The notes beneath the pieces are model-generated. The model saw nothing but the letters and a program-made list of their open reading frames with translations, did not search any database and was not told where the DNA came from. A stretch of 64,000 bases of DNA from Yoonia vestfoldensis DSM 16212 (lineage in GTDB: Bacteria > Pseudomonadota > Alphaproteobacteria > Rhodobacterales > Rhodobacteraceae). The DNA is taken from assembly GCF_000382265.1 (NCBI RefSeq), contig NZ_KB907986.1, positions 41,787 to 105,786 of the forward strand, given 5' to 3'. This document shows, in pieces, positions 11,189 through 20,699 of this stretch (positions are counted from its first letter, which is position 1; every line of letters starts with the position of its first letter). A program made the translations under genes and the position numbers.

Positions 11189-12133
11189 CTATTTGTGGTC
11201 GAAGAACCCCGGGCCTGCCTGTTCCAGCAGCTTGACCGCCATTTCGCGCCCCATAGCTACGCCATCCGCAATCGCGCCGGTCATGTCGTCGATCAGAACC
11301 TGCGACCCGTCCGTGCGCAGGATTTCCCCGCGCAGGCGCAGGCTATCGCCATCAAGGTCGGCAAGGCCGCCGATCGGCGTTTCGCAAGACCCGTCCAGAT
11401 GCGCCAGAAAGCTGCGTTCAGCCGCAAGGCGCTGGCCGGTGGGGCCGTGGTGGATCGCCTCCAGCATCGCGGCGGCGCGGGTGTCATCGGCGCGCCGTTC
11501 GATCCCGATGGCCCCTTGGGCGATGGCGGGCAGCATGTCCTCTGGCGCGATCGGGGTGCGCGGCACATCGGTCATGTTCAGCCGGTTCAAGCCTGCCATG
11601 GCCAGAAACGTGGCCCCGGCCACGCCATTGCCCAGCTTCATCAGGCGGGTCTGTACGTTGCCACGGAATTCCACGATGTTCAGGTCGGGCCGCCGCACCA
11701 GCAGTTGCGACCGCCGCCGCAAGGACGATGTGCCGACCGTGGCCCCCTGTTCGAGATCGTCGAATCCCTTGGCCGTCAGCGACACAAACGCATCGCGCAC
11801 ATCCTCGCGTGGCAGATAGGTATCCAGCAGCAGACCGCCCGGTTGTTCGACCGGCATGTCCTTCATCGAATGGACAGCGATGTCGATGGACCCGTCCAGC
11901 AGCGCCTCTTCGATTTCGCGGGTGAACAGGCCCTTGCCGCCGATATCCTTCAAGGCGCGGTCCTGAATCGCATCGCCCATGACCTTGATCACGACGATGG
12001 CAAAAGCGTCTTCGGGCAGATCGAAGGCCGCCATCAGCCTTGCGCGCGTCTCATGCGCCTGCGCAAGCGCAAGCGGCGATCCACGGGTTCCGATGTTGAA
12101 AGGCGAGGCGGGTGTGGGCAAAGCAATGTTCAT
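11189..12133 (-). CDS. hemC: Hydroxymethylbilane synthase (porphobilinogen deaminase)
   Basis: This 314-residue enzyme joins four porphobilinogen molecules into hydroxymethylbilane in haem and bacteriochlorophyll synthesis. Visible motifs are [16 protein letters not shown] near the N-terminus, [24 protein letters not shown] and the dipyrromethane-cofactor cysteine in [12 protein letters not shown] chose the ATG at 12133, giving [12 protein letters not shown] and the normal family length; an in-frame extension reaches into hemE and was rejected. It is divergent from hemE across 94 bp. Confidence 0.96.
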   Translation of the reverse strand: MNIALPTPASPFNIGTRGSPLALAQAHETRARLMAAFDLPEDAFAIVVIKVMGDAIQDRALKDIGGKGLFTREIEEALLDGSIDIAVHSMKDMPVEQPGGLLLDTYLPREDVRDAFVSLTAKGFDDLEQGATVGTSSLRRRSQLLVRRPDLNIVEFRGNVQTRLMKLGNGVAGATFLAMAGLNRLNMTDVPRTPIAPEDMLPAIAQGAIGIERRADDTRAAAMLEAIHHGPTGQRLAAERSFLAHLDGSCETPIGGLADLDGDSLRLRGEILRTDGSQVLIDDMTGAIADGVAMGREMAVKLLEQAGPGFFDHK

Positions 12134-12227
12134 GGCGCGATTGTTAGACGTGTCAATCTGGCCTGACAACTGCCTTGACAACATGTTCCGCAATTGGGAC
12201 GACAGACGGGTTAAAAAAGGACAGACC
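12134..12227. promoter_or_regulatory. Divergent promoter region between hemC and hemE
   Basis: These 94 bp separate the two divergent haem genes and must hold both promoters. TTGACA at 12175-12180 is a plausible -35 element reading toward hemE, but no convincing -10 was found at 16-18 nt. AAAAAAGGA just before the hemE ATG is its ribosome-binding site. Confidence 0.45.
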
Positions 12228-13262
12228 ATGGCGCAGCAAAAGACCATCCTGAGGGCCCTTGCGGGCGAAACGCTTTCCACGCCGCCCATCTGGATGATGC
12301 GGCAGGCGGGGCGTTACCTGCCCGAATATCGCGCGACGCGCGAACAGGCGGGGGATTTCCTGTCGCTGTGCTACAACCCTGAACTGGCGGCGGAAGTCAC
12401 GCTGCAACCGATCCGCCGCTACGGGTTCGACGCGGCGATTCTGTTTGCCGATATCCTGCTGTTGCCGCAGGCTTTGGGGGCGGATCTGTGGTTCGTCACC
12501 GGCGAAGGCCCGCGCCTGTCCACCATCACCACGCCCGATGAACTGGGCCGGCTGAAGCCGGTCGAAGAAATCCACGACACGCTGAACCCCGTCTATGAGA
12601 CAGTGAAGATCCTGTCGCAAGAGCTGCCCAAGGAGACCACGCTGATCGGTTTCGCAGGTGCGCCTTGGACGGTCGCCACCTATATGATCGCGGGCAAAGG
12701 CACGCCGGACCAGGGACCCGCCCATGCGCTCAAGGCTGAAAACCGGCCCGTTTTCGAAGGAATCATGCACCGTTTGACCGAAGGCACCATCGCCTATCTG
12801 TCCAAACAGATCGAATCGGGGGCGGAATGCGTCAAGCTGTTCGACAGCTGGGCCGGGTCGCTTGAAGGCGACGATTTCACCGAGTTTTCGATCAAACCGA
12901 TGCAGCGGATCACCGCAGCCCTCAAGCAAATGCACCCCGGCATCCCCGTCATTGCCTTTCCGCGCGGGGCGGGCACGAAATACGCAGGCGTGCATGCCGC
13001 GACGGGGGCCGATTGCGTTGCCGTCGACGATGGTGTCGATGCCGCATGGGTCGCAGAGCATGTCCAGAAAGACGGTTGCGTGCAGGGCAATCTGGCGTCC
13101 TCACATATGGTGACGGGCGGTCAAGGGCTGGTCGATGAAACCCGCCGCATCTGCGACGCCTTGTCGGGTGGCGCGCATATCTTCAACCTTGGCCACGGCA
13201 TCACGCCAGAGGCGGACCCCGCCAATGTGCAACTGATGATCGACACAGTACGCGGGGCCTGA
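12228..13262 (+). CDS. hemE: Uroporphyrinogen decarboxylase
   Basis: This 344-residue enzyme removes four carboxyl groups from uroporphyrinogen III to give coproporphyrinogen III. The N-terminal [17 protein letters not shown] signature and the [10 protein letters not shown] segment, with the catalytic Asp region [14 protein letters not shown], are present. The start at 12228 (MAQQKTIL) is supported by AAGGA 7 nt upstream; an in-frame extension overlapping hemC was rejected. It is followed after 13 nt by a small exported protein gene. Confidence 0.97.
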   Translation: MAQQKTILRALAGETLSTPPIWMMRQAGRYLPEYRATREQAGDFLSLCYNPELAAEVTLQPIRRYGFDAAILFADILLLPQALGADLWFVTGEGPRLSTITTPDELGRLKPVEEIHDTLNPVYETVKILSQELPKETTLIGFAGAPWTVATYMIAGKGTPDQGPAHALKAENRPVFEGIMHRLTEGTIAYLSKQIESGAECVKLFDSWAGSLEGDDFTEFSIKPMQRITAALKQMHPGIPVIAFPRGAGTKYAGVHAATGADCVAVDDGVDAAWVAEHVQKDGCVQGNLASSHMVTGGQGLVDETRRICDALSGGAHIFNLGHGITPEADPANVQLMIDTVRGA

Positions 13263-13275
13263 AAGGACAACCATC

Positions 13276-13644
13276 ATGCGCCTGCCGCTGACCCTTCGCC
13301 TGATCTTTCACGGTCTGCGTGGGGTCATGCTGGCGCTGACCATCACGCTTTTGGGATGGGTCACGCTGGTGCCTGCAACCGCCGCAGAGCGCGCCGCGCT
13401 GAACGCACCGCTCGGGGCCACGTCACCCGATGGGCTGCTGGAATTGCGGATCGCGCGGGCGATGATCCATTTCGCACCCGAACGATCCGCACAGATGCTG
13501 AGCCGCGCCAGCAACGGCGAAATCTCGCCAGAGCTGGCTGAAATGATCCTGCGCGACATCGCATTTGGCACGCAGGACGTCCCCAGTAGCGCTACCCCGC
13601 CAGAACGGCAAACCGGCGGGGCACGTTTCGTTACTGTCGACTAG
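13276..13644 (+). CDS. Small exported protein of unknown function, downstream of hemE
   Basis: This 122-residue protein has a basic N-terminus, one hydrophobic segment (about residues 15-38) and an AATAAE-like cleavage or anchor region, so it is probably exported or anchored by its N-terminus. The rest is soluble and contains RSAQMLSRASNGEISPELAE in two pieces: RSAQMLSRAS and GEISPELAE. No family is recognised. AAGGA lies 12 nt before the ATG. Its stop overlaps the hemF stop by 4 nt on the opposite strand. Confidence 0.6.
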   Translation: MRLPLTLRLIFHGLRGVMLALTITLLGWVTLVPATAAERAALNAPLGATSPDGLLELRIARAMIHFAPERSAQMLSRASNGEISPELAEMILRDIAFGTQDVPSSATPPERQTGGARFVTVD

Positions 13645-14519
13645 ACCCATTTCGCAAGCGGCGGCAGGCTCATCAGCACGGCATTGGCGTCATGGCCCGT
13701 GGTCAGTCCGAACTTGGTGCCCCGGTCATAGACAAGGTTGTATTCCGCATAAAGCCCGCGGTGAATCAGCTGGATATCCTTGTCAGCGTCGTTCCACGGC
13801 GTATCGCGGCGCTTTTCGACCAATGGCACATAGGCAGGCAGGAAGGCGCGGCCGATATCCTGCGTCACGGTGAAATCAGCCTCCCAATCGCCGGTGCAGT
13901 AATCATCCATGAAGATACCCCCCACACCCCGCGCGCGGTTGCGGTGGGGGATGTAGAAATACTCGTCCGCCCATGCCTTCAACTTTGGGTAGTGATCCAG
14001 CCCGTGCGGGTCGAGATGCGCCTTTTGCGCGGCGTGGAAATGGGCGGTATCCTCGGCATATTCGATGCAGGGATTCAGGTCGGACCCGCCGCCGAACCAC
14101 CAGGCATGCGGGGTCCAGAACATGCGCGTGTTCATATGGACCGCGGGCGCATGGGGGTTCTGCATATGCGCCACCAGCGAAATGCCGGAGGCCCAGAACC
14201 GCGGATCATCGGCCATGCCGGGCACACCGCGTGCGGCCATCGCGCGCTGCGCGGCATCGCCCAACTGGCCATAGACGGTCGAGATATTGACCCCCACCTT
14301 TTCGAACACCCGCCCCCCGCGCATCACCGACATCAGCCCGCCGCCTGCATCGGACCCGTCATCGGAATGACGCGCTGTCTCGGTCACCTCGAACCGGCCT
14401 GTGGGGGTGTCGCCTCGATGGCTGTCCTCCAGCGCCTCGAACGCTGCGACGATGTCGTCGCGCAAGGTGCGGAACCATGCCGATGCCTTGGCTTTTTGTG
14501 CTGCGAATTCTTCTGCCAT
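13641..14519 (-). CDS. hemF: Oxygen-dependent coproporphyrinogen-III oxidase
   Basis: This 292-residue enzyme converts coproporphyrinogen III to protoporphyrinogen IX using oxygen. The signature GGGSDLNPCIEYAEDTAHFH, with HMNTRMF and the later EYNLVYDRGTKFGL and YIPHRNRARGVGGIF segments, is clear. The upstream part GGRVFEKVGVNISTVYG also fits. Length matches the family. It lies tail-to-tail with the small hemE-linked gene. Confidence 0.96.
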   Translation of the reverse strand: MAEEFAAQKAKASAWFRTLRDDIVAAFEALEDSHRGDTPTGRFEVTETARHSDDGSDAGGGLMSVMRGGRVFEKVGVNISTVYGQLGDAAQRAMAARGVPGMADDPRFWASGISLVAHMQNPHAPAVHMNTRMFWTPHAWWFGGGSDLNPCIEYAEDTAHFHAAQKAHLDPHGLDHYPKLKAWADEYFYIPHRNRARGVGGIFMDDYCTGDWEADFTVTQDIGRAFLPAYVPLVEKRRDTPWNDADKDIQLIHRGLYAEYNLVYDRGTKFGLTTGHDANAVLMSLPPLAKWV

Positions 14520-14615
14520 GTGACGACTTAGCCCCTGATATTGTATAGCGATGCGTGATACTGTGACGGTACCATACCGAACACGATCCGATGTTCCAGA
14601 TCAAAACCGGAGAAG

Positions 14616-15005
14616 ATGATGCGCCCTGCCCTGATGATCCTGCCGCTTCTGGCACTGGCGGCCTGCGCGACGCCGCGCGAACAATGTATCGGGCAGGCGA
14701 CGCGTGATCTGCGCGTGCTCAACAGCCTGATCACTGAGACGCAAGGCAACCTTGCGCGCGGGTATGCGATCGAGCAACAGCAGGAAGTCCGCACCGTGCG
14801 CCAGACCTGTCGCGGCGAAAACAGCGACGGCACGACCTTTCGCTATCGGTGCGATGACACGCAGACGTATACGACGAACCGCCCTGTCGCGATTGATCTG
14901 AACGTCGAACGCGCCAAGCTCAATTCTCTGATCGAACGGCGCAATCAGCAGCAGGCGACGGCGGATCAGGCGGTGCTGCAATGCATTGCCACACACCCTG
15001 AATGA
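14616..15005 (+). CDS. Putative small lipoprotein, unknown function
   Basis: This 129-residue protein begins with a signal peptide ending in the lipobox LALAAC (Cys near residue 16), so it is probably lipid-anchored. The mature part has four further cysteines (EQCIGQ, RQTCRGEN, RYRCDDTQ, LQCIAT) that could form disulfides in the periplasm. No known family is recognised. GGAGA lies just before tandem ATG codons at 14616 and 14619; either may be the start. It ends exactly where the SDR gene on the other strand ends. Confidence 0.65.
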   Translation: MMRPALMILPLLALAACATPREQCIGQATRDLRVLNSLITETQGNLARGYAIEQQQEVRTVRQTCRGENSDGTTFRYRCDDTQTYTTNRPVAIDLNVERAKLNSLIERRNQQQATADQAVLQCIATHPE

Positions 15006-15809
15006 TCAATGCGCCGACACGCAGGCCGGGTCGATCAGGGTCCGGCCGCCGTCCACGGTGATGATCTGGCCGGTCACGAAACCGGCCGCGTCCGACGCCA
15101 GATATTGCACGGCATCCGACACCTCGCCCGGGCTTGCGATGCGGTGCAACGGCGTGTTTTCGAGAATCGCATCGCGCATGTCGTCGTCGTCTTTCAGCGA
15201 ACCTTTCAGGCTCGCGCTCATCACGCTGCCAAATGCAACGGCATTGACCCGGATGCCATGGGGCGCAAAAGCCACCGCAAGCGACCGCGTCAACTGGTCC
15301 AATGCGGCAGAACTGACCGAATAGGCCAAAAGATCCGCATGGGTGCGGCGTGATGCGATCGACGAGATATTCACGATTGACCCGATCGCCGCACCGCCGC
15401 CCTTGCCCGCCTGCTTGATCATCCGCCGCGCCACAGCCTGAGAAACGCGCATCGCGGTCAGCATGTTCTGCTGCAACAATTCATCCATCGACGTATCGTC
15501 AGGATCAAGCGGATCGGTCGTCATCACTTGGCGCGACGCATTCACCAGAATGTCGACCCGCTCGAACGCGTCGATGGTCGTTGACAGCAGGTTGGTGATC
15601 GTCAGCTTCTTGCGCAGGTCGCCCGCGAAAAGCCGGATGTTCGGTTCCTTGTCGGCTTCTTCACCCATCTGGGCGCGCAATGTCTTTTCGTCCATGTCGG
15701 CAAAGACGACATTGGCCCCGCCCTCGGCGAAATGCCGCGCGATGGCGAGACCGACACCATTTGCCGCCCCCGTGACGATCGCGGTCTTGCCGCTGATGGA
15801 AAAGGACAT
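15006..15809 (-). CDS. SDR family oxidoreductase
   Basis: This 267-residue classical short-chain dehydrogenase has the cofactor motif TGAANGVGLAIA near residue 12, acidic FADMDE after strand 2 (suggesting NAD preference), IVNISSIAS with the catalytic Ser, and YSVSSAALDQ where the usual YxxxK reads Y-S-V-S-S. The lysine of the YxxxK motif is therefore replaced by Ser, which is unusual and may mean weak or no activity. The C-terminal GFVTGQIITVDGGRTL is normal. Substrate is unknown. It lies 20 nt downstream of a methyltransferase gene on the same strand. Confidence 0.85.
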   Translation of the reverse strand: MSFSISGKTAIVTGAANGVGLAIARHFAEGGANVVFADMDEKTLRAQMGEEADKEPNIRLFAGDLRKKLTITNLLSTTIDAFERVDILVNASRQVMTTDPLDPDDTSMDELLQQNMLTAMRVSQAVARRMIKQAGKGGGAAIGSIVNISSIASRRTHADLLAYSVSSAALDQLTRSLAVAFAPHGIRVNAVAFGSVMSASLKGSLKDDDDMRDAILENTPLHRIASPGEVSDAVQYLASDAAGFVTGQIITVDGGRTLIDPACVSAH

Positions 15810-15829
15810 GCGGTGGCTCCCCTGCGCGG

Positions 15830-16801
15830 TCAGCGTATCGGTTTGGTGGCGTGGAACAGTTTGAACGCGTTGTTGCCGCCGATTATGTCGACATTGCGGA
15901 AACTTTCCGACATCGCCTGTTCATAAGGCAAGTGCCGGTTTGCGACCATCCAGAGCTTGCCATGCGGCGCAAGCAGGCGGGACGCCGCTTGGATAAAAGC
16001 GCGGCCCAGCCCCGCATCGGCGGCGCGCCCGGTGTGAAACGGCGGGTTCATGACGATCCCGTCATAGGCTTTTTCAGGGTTGAACCGCAGCGCATCGGCC
16101 CAATGGAAACGCGCGCGCGGGTCGGTCACGTTCAACCGCGCGCAATCCAGCGACAGCGCCTCGGCCTCGATCAGATCGAGCGATGCAACCGTGTCCCGCG
16201 CCAGCACCGCCTGCGCCAGATAACCCCAACCCGCGCCCAAATCGGCCATGCGTGCGGGCAGTTTCGGCGGCAACGCATCGGCCAGCAGCGCAGAGCCTGC
16301 ATCGACCGCGCCATCGGAAAACACGCCAGCAGTGGTGAAAAATCCGTGCGGCCCTTGCACCGGCCCGGTGGTGGCCCAATCGGCCAAGGCCGTCGTCGCA
16401 GGAAACCAGAACAACCGCCCATGTCCTTTGGTGATCGAGGGCAGATCGCCAAGACGGGCGCGACAAGCCTTGAACAGGCTGTCCACGCCATCCGTGCGCT
16501 GGCCATCGACGACGACCAGATCGGCTTTGGCGCAGGCTTCGGCAATCATCGCCTGCGCCAGCGCCTTGGCGCGCGGCACAACGACGATGGCGGTTCCGCA
16601 GGGCGGCAGGTCTTGGGTGACGGTATGGCCCGCAATCTGCCAGTCGGCCACATCGGGGAAATAGCCATGCGTGATCCGCAGCGCATCGCGCGGCAGGTCC
16701 GACAGGTCATAGGTGGCGGATGGGCGCATCAGGCCGATATCGCCCGCGCGCAAAACCAGAAGGCCGTCTTGGATGGCCGTGCTGAGGCGTGACTGTGGCA
16801 T
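15830..16801 (-). CDS. Class I SAM methyltransferase, RsmC/RlmG-like
   Basis: This 323-residue protein has an N-terminal degenerate domain and a C-terminal Rossmann methyltransferase domain. The latter holds the SAM motif ADLGAGWGYLAQAVL near residue 190 and the catalytic NPPFHTG motif near residue 255, typical of guanine-N2 rRNA methyltransferases such as RsmC. It probably modifies 16S rRNA. The ATG at 16801 gives MPQSRLSTAI; a 25-residue in-frame extension is not convincing. It may be co-transcribed with the SDR gene. Confidence 0.85.
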   Translation of the reverse strand: MPQSRLSTAIQDGLLVLRAGDIGLMRPSATYDLSDLPRDALRITHGYFPDVADWQIAGHTVTQDLPPCGTAIVVVPRAKALAQAMIAEACAKADLVVVDGQRTDGVDSLFKACRARLGDLPSITKGHGRLFWFPATTALADWATTGPVQGPHGFFTTAGVFSDGAVDAGSALLADALPPKLPARMADLGAGWGYLAQAVLARDTVASLDLIEAEALSLDCARLNVTDPRARFHWADALRFNPEKAYDGIVMNPPFHTGRAADAGLGRAFIQAASRLLAPHGKLWMVANRHLPYEQAMSESFRNVDIIGGNNAFKLFHATKPIR

Positions 16802-16826
16802 ATCTGTTACGAATAACGCGGGCGCG

Positions 16827-17168
16827 CTATTCTTTCTCCATCGTGCATTGCAGAGGATGCTGGTGGCGCTGTGCAAAATCCATGACCTGCGCGACCTTCG
16901 TCTCGGCGATCTCGTGGCTGAAGACGCCGACGACAGCGACGCCTTTCTTGTGAACCGTCAGCATCAGCTCGAACGCTTGGGCATGCGACAGGCCAAAGAA
17001 CCGTTCCAGCACATGCACGACGAATTCCATCGGGGTGAAGTCGTCGTTCAGGATCAACACCTTGTACATCGGCGGGCGCTTGGTCTTTGGCTTTGTCTCC
17101 AGCGTGACGCCAAGATCGCCGTCGTCACGGTCGGTCTTGTCGGCCATCATGTGGAACGGTTTATGCAT
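16827..17168 (-). CDS. clpS: ATP-dependent Clp protease adaptor ClpS
   Basis: This 113-residue adaptor delivers N-degron substrates to ClpAP. The core [20 protein letters not shown], with the Asp pair that binds the substrate N-terminus, is present (quoted in pieces: [10 protein letters not shown] and [12 protein letters not shown]), as are the HKKGVAVVG and [10 protein letters not shown] segments. I chose the ATG at 17168, with AGGA about 8 nt upstream; the internal ATG codons at 17150 and 17147 are alternatives. ClpA is not next to it here. Confidence 0.94.
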   Translation of the reverse strand: MHKPFHMMADKTDRDDGDLGVTLETKPKTKRPPMYKVLILNDDFTPMEFVVHVLERFFGLSHAQAFELMLTVHKKGVAVVGVFSHEIAETKVAQVMDFAQRHQHPLQCTMEKE

Positions 17169-17431
17169 AAAAGGTCCTGTCATCCTGTGCCTACATATAA
17201 ACCATGCCCGCCCAGAGAAAAGGGGTCGCGTCAGAAAGAGGAAACCCGCCAATCGCCGATCTAGCGGCTTGGCCGCGCCGATCTACCACATGTTTGAAAT
17301 TCGCCTGATGATCACCCGCAAAGTGTTTGAAATTAGGGTGTTTTCGGCAAAGCAAAGTTGTGCTAGCGTTTCCCGATAATAATAAGGTCACCGGAAAAAT
17401 CCGGGGCCAGAGGCAGCAAGAGGCAAACGAC
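17169..17431. promoter_or_regulatory. Divergent control region between clpS and the carboxypeptidase gene
   Basis: This 263-bp gap holds the promoters of two divergent genes. An 11-bp direct repeat TGTTTGAAATT occurs at 17291-17301 and again at 17324-17334, a start-to-start distance of 33 bp or about three helical turns. That geometry would suit a protein binding on one face of the DNA. No known operator was recognised. Confidence 0.4.
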
Positions 17432-19027
17432 ATGGCACGTCGTCCGGGACAGTTGGCCCATTACGGGCTTTATATCTGCGTTCTGATTTTCGTTCTGGTA
17501 TCCGCACCGATCCGCGGAATGGCTGCGCCTTATGCGGCGCTGGTGATGGACGCGCGTACGGGCGAGGTGCTGCATGCGCAGAATGCCGATACAAGGCTGC
17601 ACCCGGCCTCGCTGACCAAGATGATGACGCTTTACGTCGCGTTTCAGGCGATCGAGCGGGGCGAAATCTCGCTCGATACCGAGGTGACGATCACCGCGCA
17701 GGCCGCCAACGAGCCGCCATCGAAACTGGGGCTGCGCGCTGGTCAGCGCATCCGCCTGCGATATCTGATCCGCGCGGCGGCCGTGCGGTCGGCCAATGAC
17801 GCGGCCACTGCCATCGGCATCGCGATTTCGGGGTCCGAAGAGGCTTTTGCCACGCGCATGAACCGGACCGCCGCCGCGATGGGCATGTCCAACACCACAT
17901 TTCGCAATGCCCATGGGTTGACCCAGTCGGGACATATGTCGACGGCGCGTGACATGTCGGTGCTTGGCCGCCATGTGATCTATGACTTTCCGCAGTATTA
18001 TAACCTCTTTTCGCGCCGCACCGCCGATGCCGGCGTCGCCACCGTGCAGCATACCAACCGCCGCTGGCTTGACAGCTATCCGGGCGGTGACGGGATCAAG
18101 ACCGGCTTTACCAATGCCGCCGGTTTCACGCTTGTCGCTTCGGCGCAGCGTGGTGATCAGCGCATCATCGCGACCGTCTTTGGCGGCACCTCCACGGCGG
18201 GCCGCAATGCACGGATCACCGAATTGATGGATATGGGCTTCAGCATGGCACCGAGCCGCGCCAACGTGAACCGTCCGACACCGCCCGGCGCGATGGCAGA
18301 GGCGCCGGTGGCACCTGGTGCAAACCAGACCGTCGCGGCCGCCGACAGCGTGCGCGGCACGGCCGGCAAGACAATTCGCGTCAATGGCCTGGTGACCCGC
18401 AGCTATCGCCCCGTCAGCCGCCCCGCGCCAGAGGCGCCGGCACCCGATCTGCTGCTGTCCGCCGCACCCGAGGCGGATACGGCGGTCGTGGTTGCGGCTG
18501 CGCCCGAACCTGCCGTCGAGGTCGACGTCGCAACGCTCGTCGATCAGGACGTGATCAATGCCGTGCTGGCAGATGCGGTCAACGCCGCGCTGATGGATGT
18601 GCTGGCCGAGGAAACGGCGGCACCCGTACAGGTTGCCGAAGCCGCACCTGCCGTCACACCGCAACCCCGCCCAAAGCCCCCTGCGCAGGTGCAGATGGCG
18701 GCGATCGCGGCGGCCCCGATTGCGCCTCCGGTCGAGGATTTCGCGCCTGCCGAACCAGAGGTCGTGACCCGCGTGTCCACCTCGGGCGGGCGGCATTGGG
18801 GCGTCAATGTGGGCCGCTATCCCAGCCGGTTCGACGCCGAACGTGTCCTGTTGCAGGTCGCCCTGAACGAGATGAGCACGCTTGACGGGTCGCTCCGCCG
18901 CGTCGTGCAACGGTCAGGCGGGTTCGATGCCAATTTCATGGGGCTGACCCGCGAAGGCGCCGATCTGGCCTGTCGCCGGTTGCAGGCGCGCGGCACGACC
19001 TGTTTCATGATCGGGGCGGACGGGTAG
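17432..19027 (+). CDS. D-alanyl-D-alanine carboxypeptidase (S11 family) with C-terminal SPOR-like domain
   Basis: This 531-residue exported penicillin-binding protein trims the terminal D-Ala from peptidoglycan stem peptides. A signal segment lies at residues 12-31. The catalytic motifs are SLTK (Ser60), SAN and KTG in GIKTGFTNAAG. A long Ala/Pro-rich linker (about residues 285-440) leads to a C-terminal SPOR-like region starting near GRHWGVNVGRYPSRFDAE, which would bind denuded glycan at the division site. The ATG at 17432 gives MARRPGQLAHYG before the signal; longer in-frame starts were rejected. Confidence 0.9.
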   Translation: MARRPGQLAHYGLYICVLIFVLVSAPIRGMAAPYAALVMDARTGEVLHAQNADTRLHPASLTKMMTLYVAFQAIERGEISLDTEVTITAQAANEPPSKLGLRAGQRIRLRYLIRAAAVRSANDAATAIGIAISGSEEAFATRMNRTAAAMGMSNTTFRNAHGLTQSGHMSTARDMSVLGRHVIYDFPQYYNLFSRRTADAGVATVQHTNRRWLDSYPGGDGIKTGFTNAAGFTLVASAQRGDQRIIATVFGGTSTAGRNARITELMDMGFSMAPSRANVNRPTPPGAMAEAPVAPGANQTVAAADSVRGTAGKTIRVNGLVTRSYRPVSRPAPEAPAPDLLLSAAPEADTAVVVAAAPEPAVEVDVATLVDQDVINAVLADAVNAALMDVLAEETAAPVQVAEAAPAVTPQPRPKPPAQVQMAAIAAAPIAPPVEDFAPAEPEVVTRVSTSGGRHWGVNVGRYPSRFDAERVLLQVALNEMSTLDGSLRRVVQRSGGFDANFMGLTREGADLACRRLQARGTTCFMIGADG

Positions 19028-19050
19028 ATATCGACGCCACAAAAAGAACT

Positions 19051-19088
19051 TTCTGGCCTCCGGCGGGAGTATTTCTGGAAAAAAGAAG
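19051..19088. repeat. Rhodobacterales-type recurrent intergenic element / weak hairpin
   Basis: The stretch contains TTCTGGCCTCCGGCGGGAG followed by TATTTCTGGAAAAAAGAAG. I recognise this arrangement as a sequence seen repeatedly after genes in Rhodobacteraceae genomes. CTCC and GGAG can pair across GGCG. It lies in the short gap between two convergent genes and may end transcription. Recognition is from memory, not from a search. Confidence 0.45.
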
Positions 19089-19094
19089 TGGGGG

Positions 19095-20699
19095 TCAGGC
19101 CGAAATGGCGCGCCCTTCAAAGGCGGCGGCCATCAACTGGCGGGTATAGGGGTCTTGCGGGGCGTCGAAGATCGCATCCGCGTCGCCCGCTTCGACCACG
19201 TCGCCCTGTTTCATAACCATGACCTTGTGCGACAGCGCGCGTACGACCTTCAGGTCGTGGCTGATGAACAGATAGGCGAGCCGGTTCTTCTGCTGCAATT
19301 CGCGCAGCAAATGCACGATCTGCACCTGCACCGTCATGTCCAGCGCGGATGTCGGTTCGTCCAGCACCAGCAAACGCGGCCGCAGGATCATCGCGCGCGC
19401 GATCGCGATCCGCTGGCGTTGTCCGCCCGAGAATTCATGCGGGTAGCGGTCCATCATCGCGGGGTCGAGCCCGACCTCGGCCATGATTTCCGCCACCATG
19501 TCGCGCCGGTTGCGCCCCGGATCGACACCGTGGATGCCCAGACCTTCGGCGATGATCTGTTCCACCGTCATGCGCGGGCTGAGTGATCCGTAAGGGTCCT
19601 GAAAGACGATCTGCATGTCGCTGCGCAGCGGCCGCATCTGCCGCTGGGTCAGTTTGTGAATGTCCTGCCCGACAAAGCTGATCCGCCCTTCGGACCGGAT
19701 CAGCCGCATCACGGCAAGTGCGAGCGTCGTCTTGCCTGACCCGCTTTCGCCTACGATGCCCAGCGTTTCGCCTTCGCGCAGGGTCAGCGTGGCGCTGTTG
19801 ACGGCCTTGATATAGCCGACAGTGCGTTTCAGCAGCCCCGCCTGAATTGGAAACCAGATGCGGGTTGCATCGGTTTCAAGCACGGTGACTGCGTCTGCGG
19901 GCACGGGTACCGGCACGCCGGTGGATTCTGCCGCCAGCAGGGTTTGCGTATAGGGATGCTGCGGATTCGCAAAAAGGTCGGCTGTTGGCCCTTCCTCCAC
20001 TATCTCGCCGTTTTTCATCACGCAGACGCGGTCTGCGATCTTGCGCACGATCGTCAGGTCATGGGTGATGAACAGCATCGACATGCCGTCGCGCTGTTTG
20101 AGATCGGCCAGCAGATCGAGGATCTGCGCCTGAATGGTCACGTCAAGCGCGGTCGTCGGTTCATCCGCGATCAGCAGGTCCGGTCCGTTCGCCAGCGCCA
20201 TCGCGATCATGACACGCTGTCGCTGCCCGCCCGAGAGCTGGTGCGGATAGGCACCAAGCCGGCTTTCGGGGTCGCGGATGCCGACGCGGTTCAGCAATTC
20301 GATGATCCGCACACGCACCGCCGGGCCGCGCAGCCCTTGATGCAGTTCGATGCTTTCGGCCAATTGCTTTTCCAGCGTATGCAGCGGGTTCAGCGACGTC
20401 ATCGGTTCCTGAAAGATGAAACTGATGTCGTTGCCGCGCACCTTGCGCAGCGCAGCCTCGGTGGCGCCGACCATCTCGACGCCGTTATAGGTGATCGACC
20501 CCGCCATCACCGCACTGTCGCCCAGCAGCTGGACGGTGGACAAGGCTGTGACCGATTTGCCCGACCCGCTTTCGCCGACGATGGCCAAAGTCTCGCCGCG
20601 GGCGATCTGGAACGACACGCCGCGCACCGCGTGGGTGGTGGCCCCATCCTGCCGGAAGGCAACCCGCAGGTCGCGCACATCAAGAAGAGGCCTGGTCAT
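19095..20699 (-). CDS. yejF: Peptide ABC transporter ATP-binding protein with two fused ATPase domains
   Basis: This 534-residue protein contains two complete ABC ATPase domains. The first has Walker [13 protein letters not shown] (near residue 40), signature LSGGQRQRV and Walker [13 protein letters not shown]. The second has [12 protein letters not shown] (near residue 316), FSGGQRQRI and [12 protein letters not shown]. Fused architecture and order with the next three genes fit YejF-type oligopeptide importers (microcin C importer in Escherichia coli). Its ATG overlaps the stop of the permease gene by 4 nt. Confidence 0.92.
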   Translation of the reverse strand: MTRPLLDVRDLRVAFRQDGATTHAVRGVSFQIARGETLAIVGESGSGKSVTALSTVQLLGDSAVMAGSITYNGVEMVGATEAALRKVRGNDISFIFQEPMTSLNPLHTLEKQLAESIELHQGLRGPAVRVRIIELLNRVGIRDPESRLGAYPHQLSGGQRQRVMIAMALANGPDLLIADEPTTALDVTIQAQILDLLADLKQRDGMSMLFITHDLTIVRKIADRVCVMKNGEIVEEGPTADLFANPQHPYTQTLLAAESTGVPVPVPADAVTVLETDATRIWFPIQAGLLKRTVGYIKAVNSATLTLREGETLGIVGESGSGKTTLALAVMRLIRSEGRISFVGQDIHKLTQRQMRPLRSDMQIVFQDPYGSLSPRMTVEQIIAEGLGIHGVDPGRNRRDMVAEIMAEVGLDPAMMDRYPHEFSGGQRQRIAIARAMILRPRLLVLDEPTSALDMTVQVQIVHLLRELQQKNRLAYLFISHDLKVVRALSHKVMVMKQGDVVEAGDADAIFDAPQDPYTRQLMAAAFEGRAISA

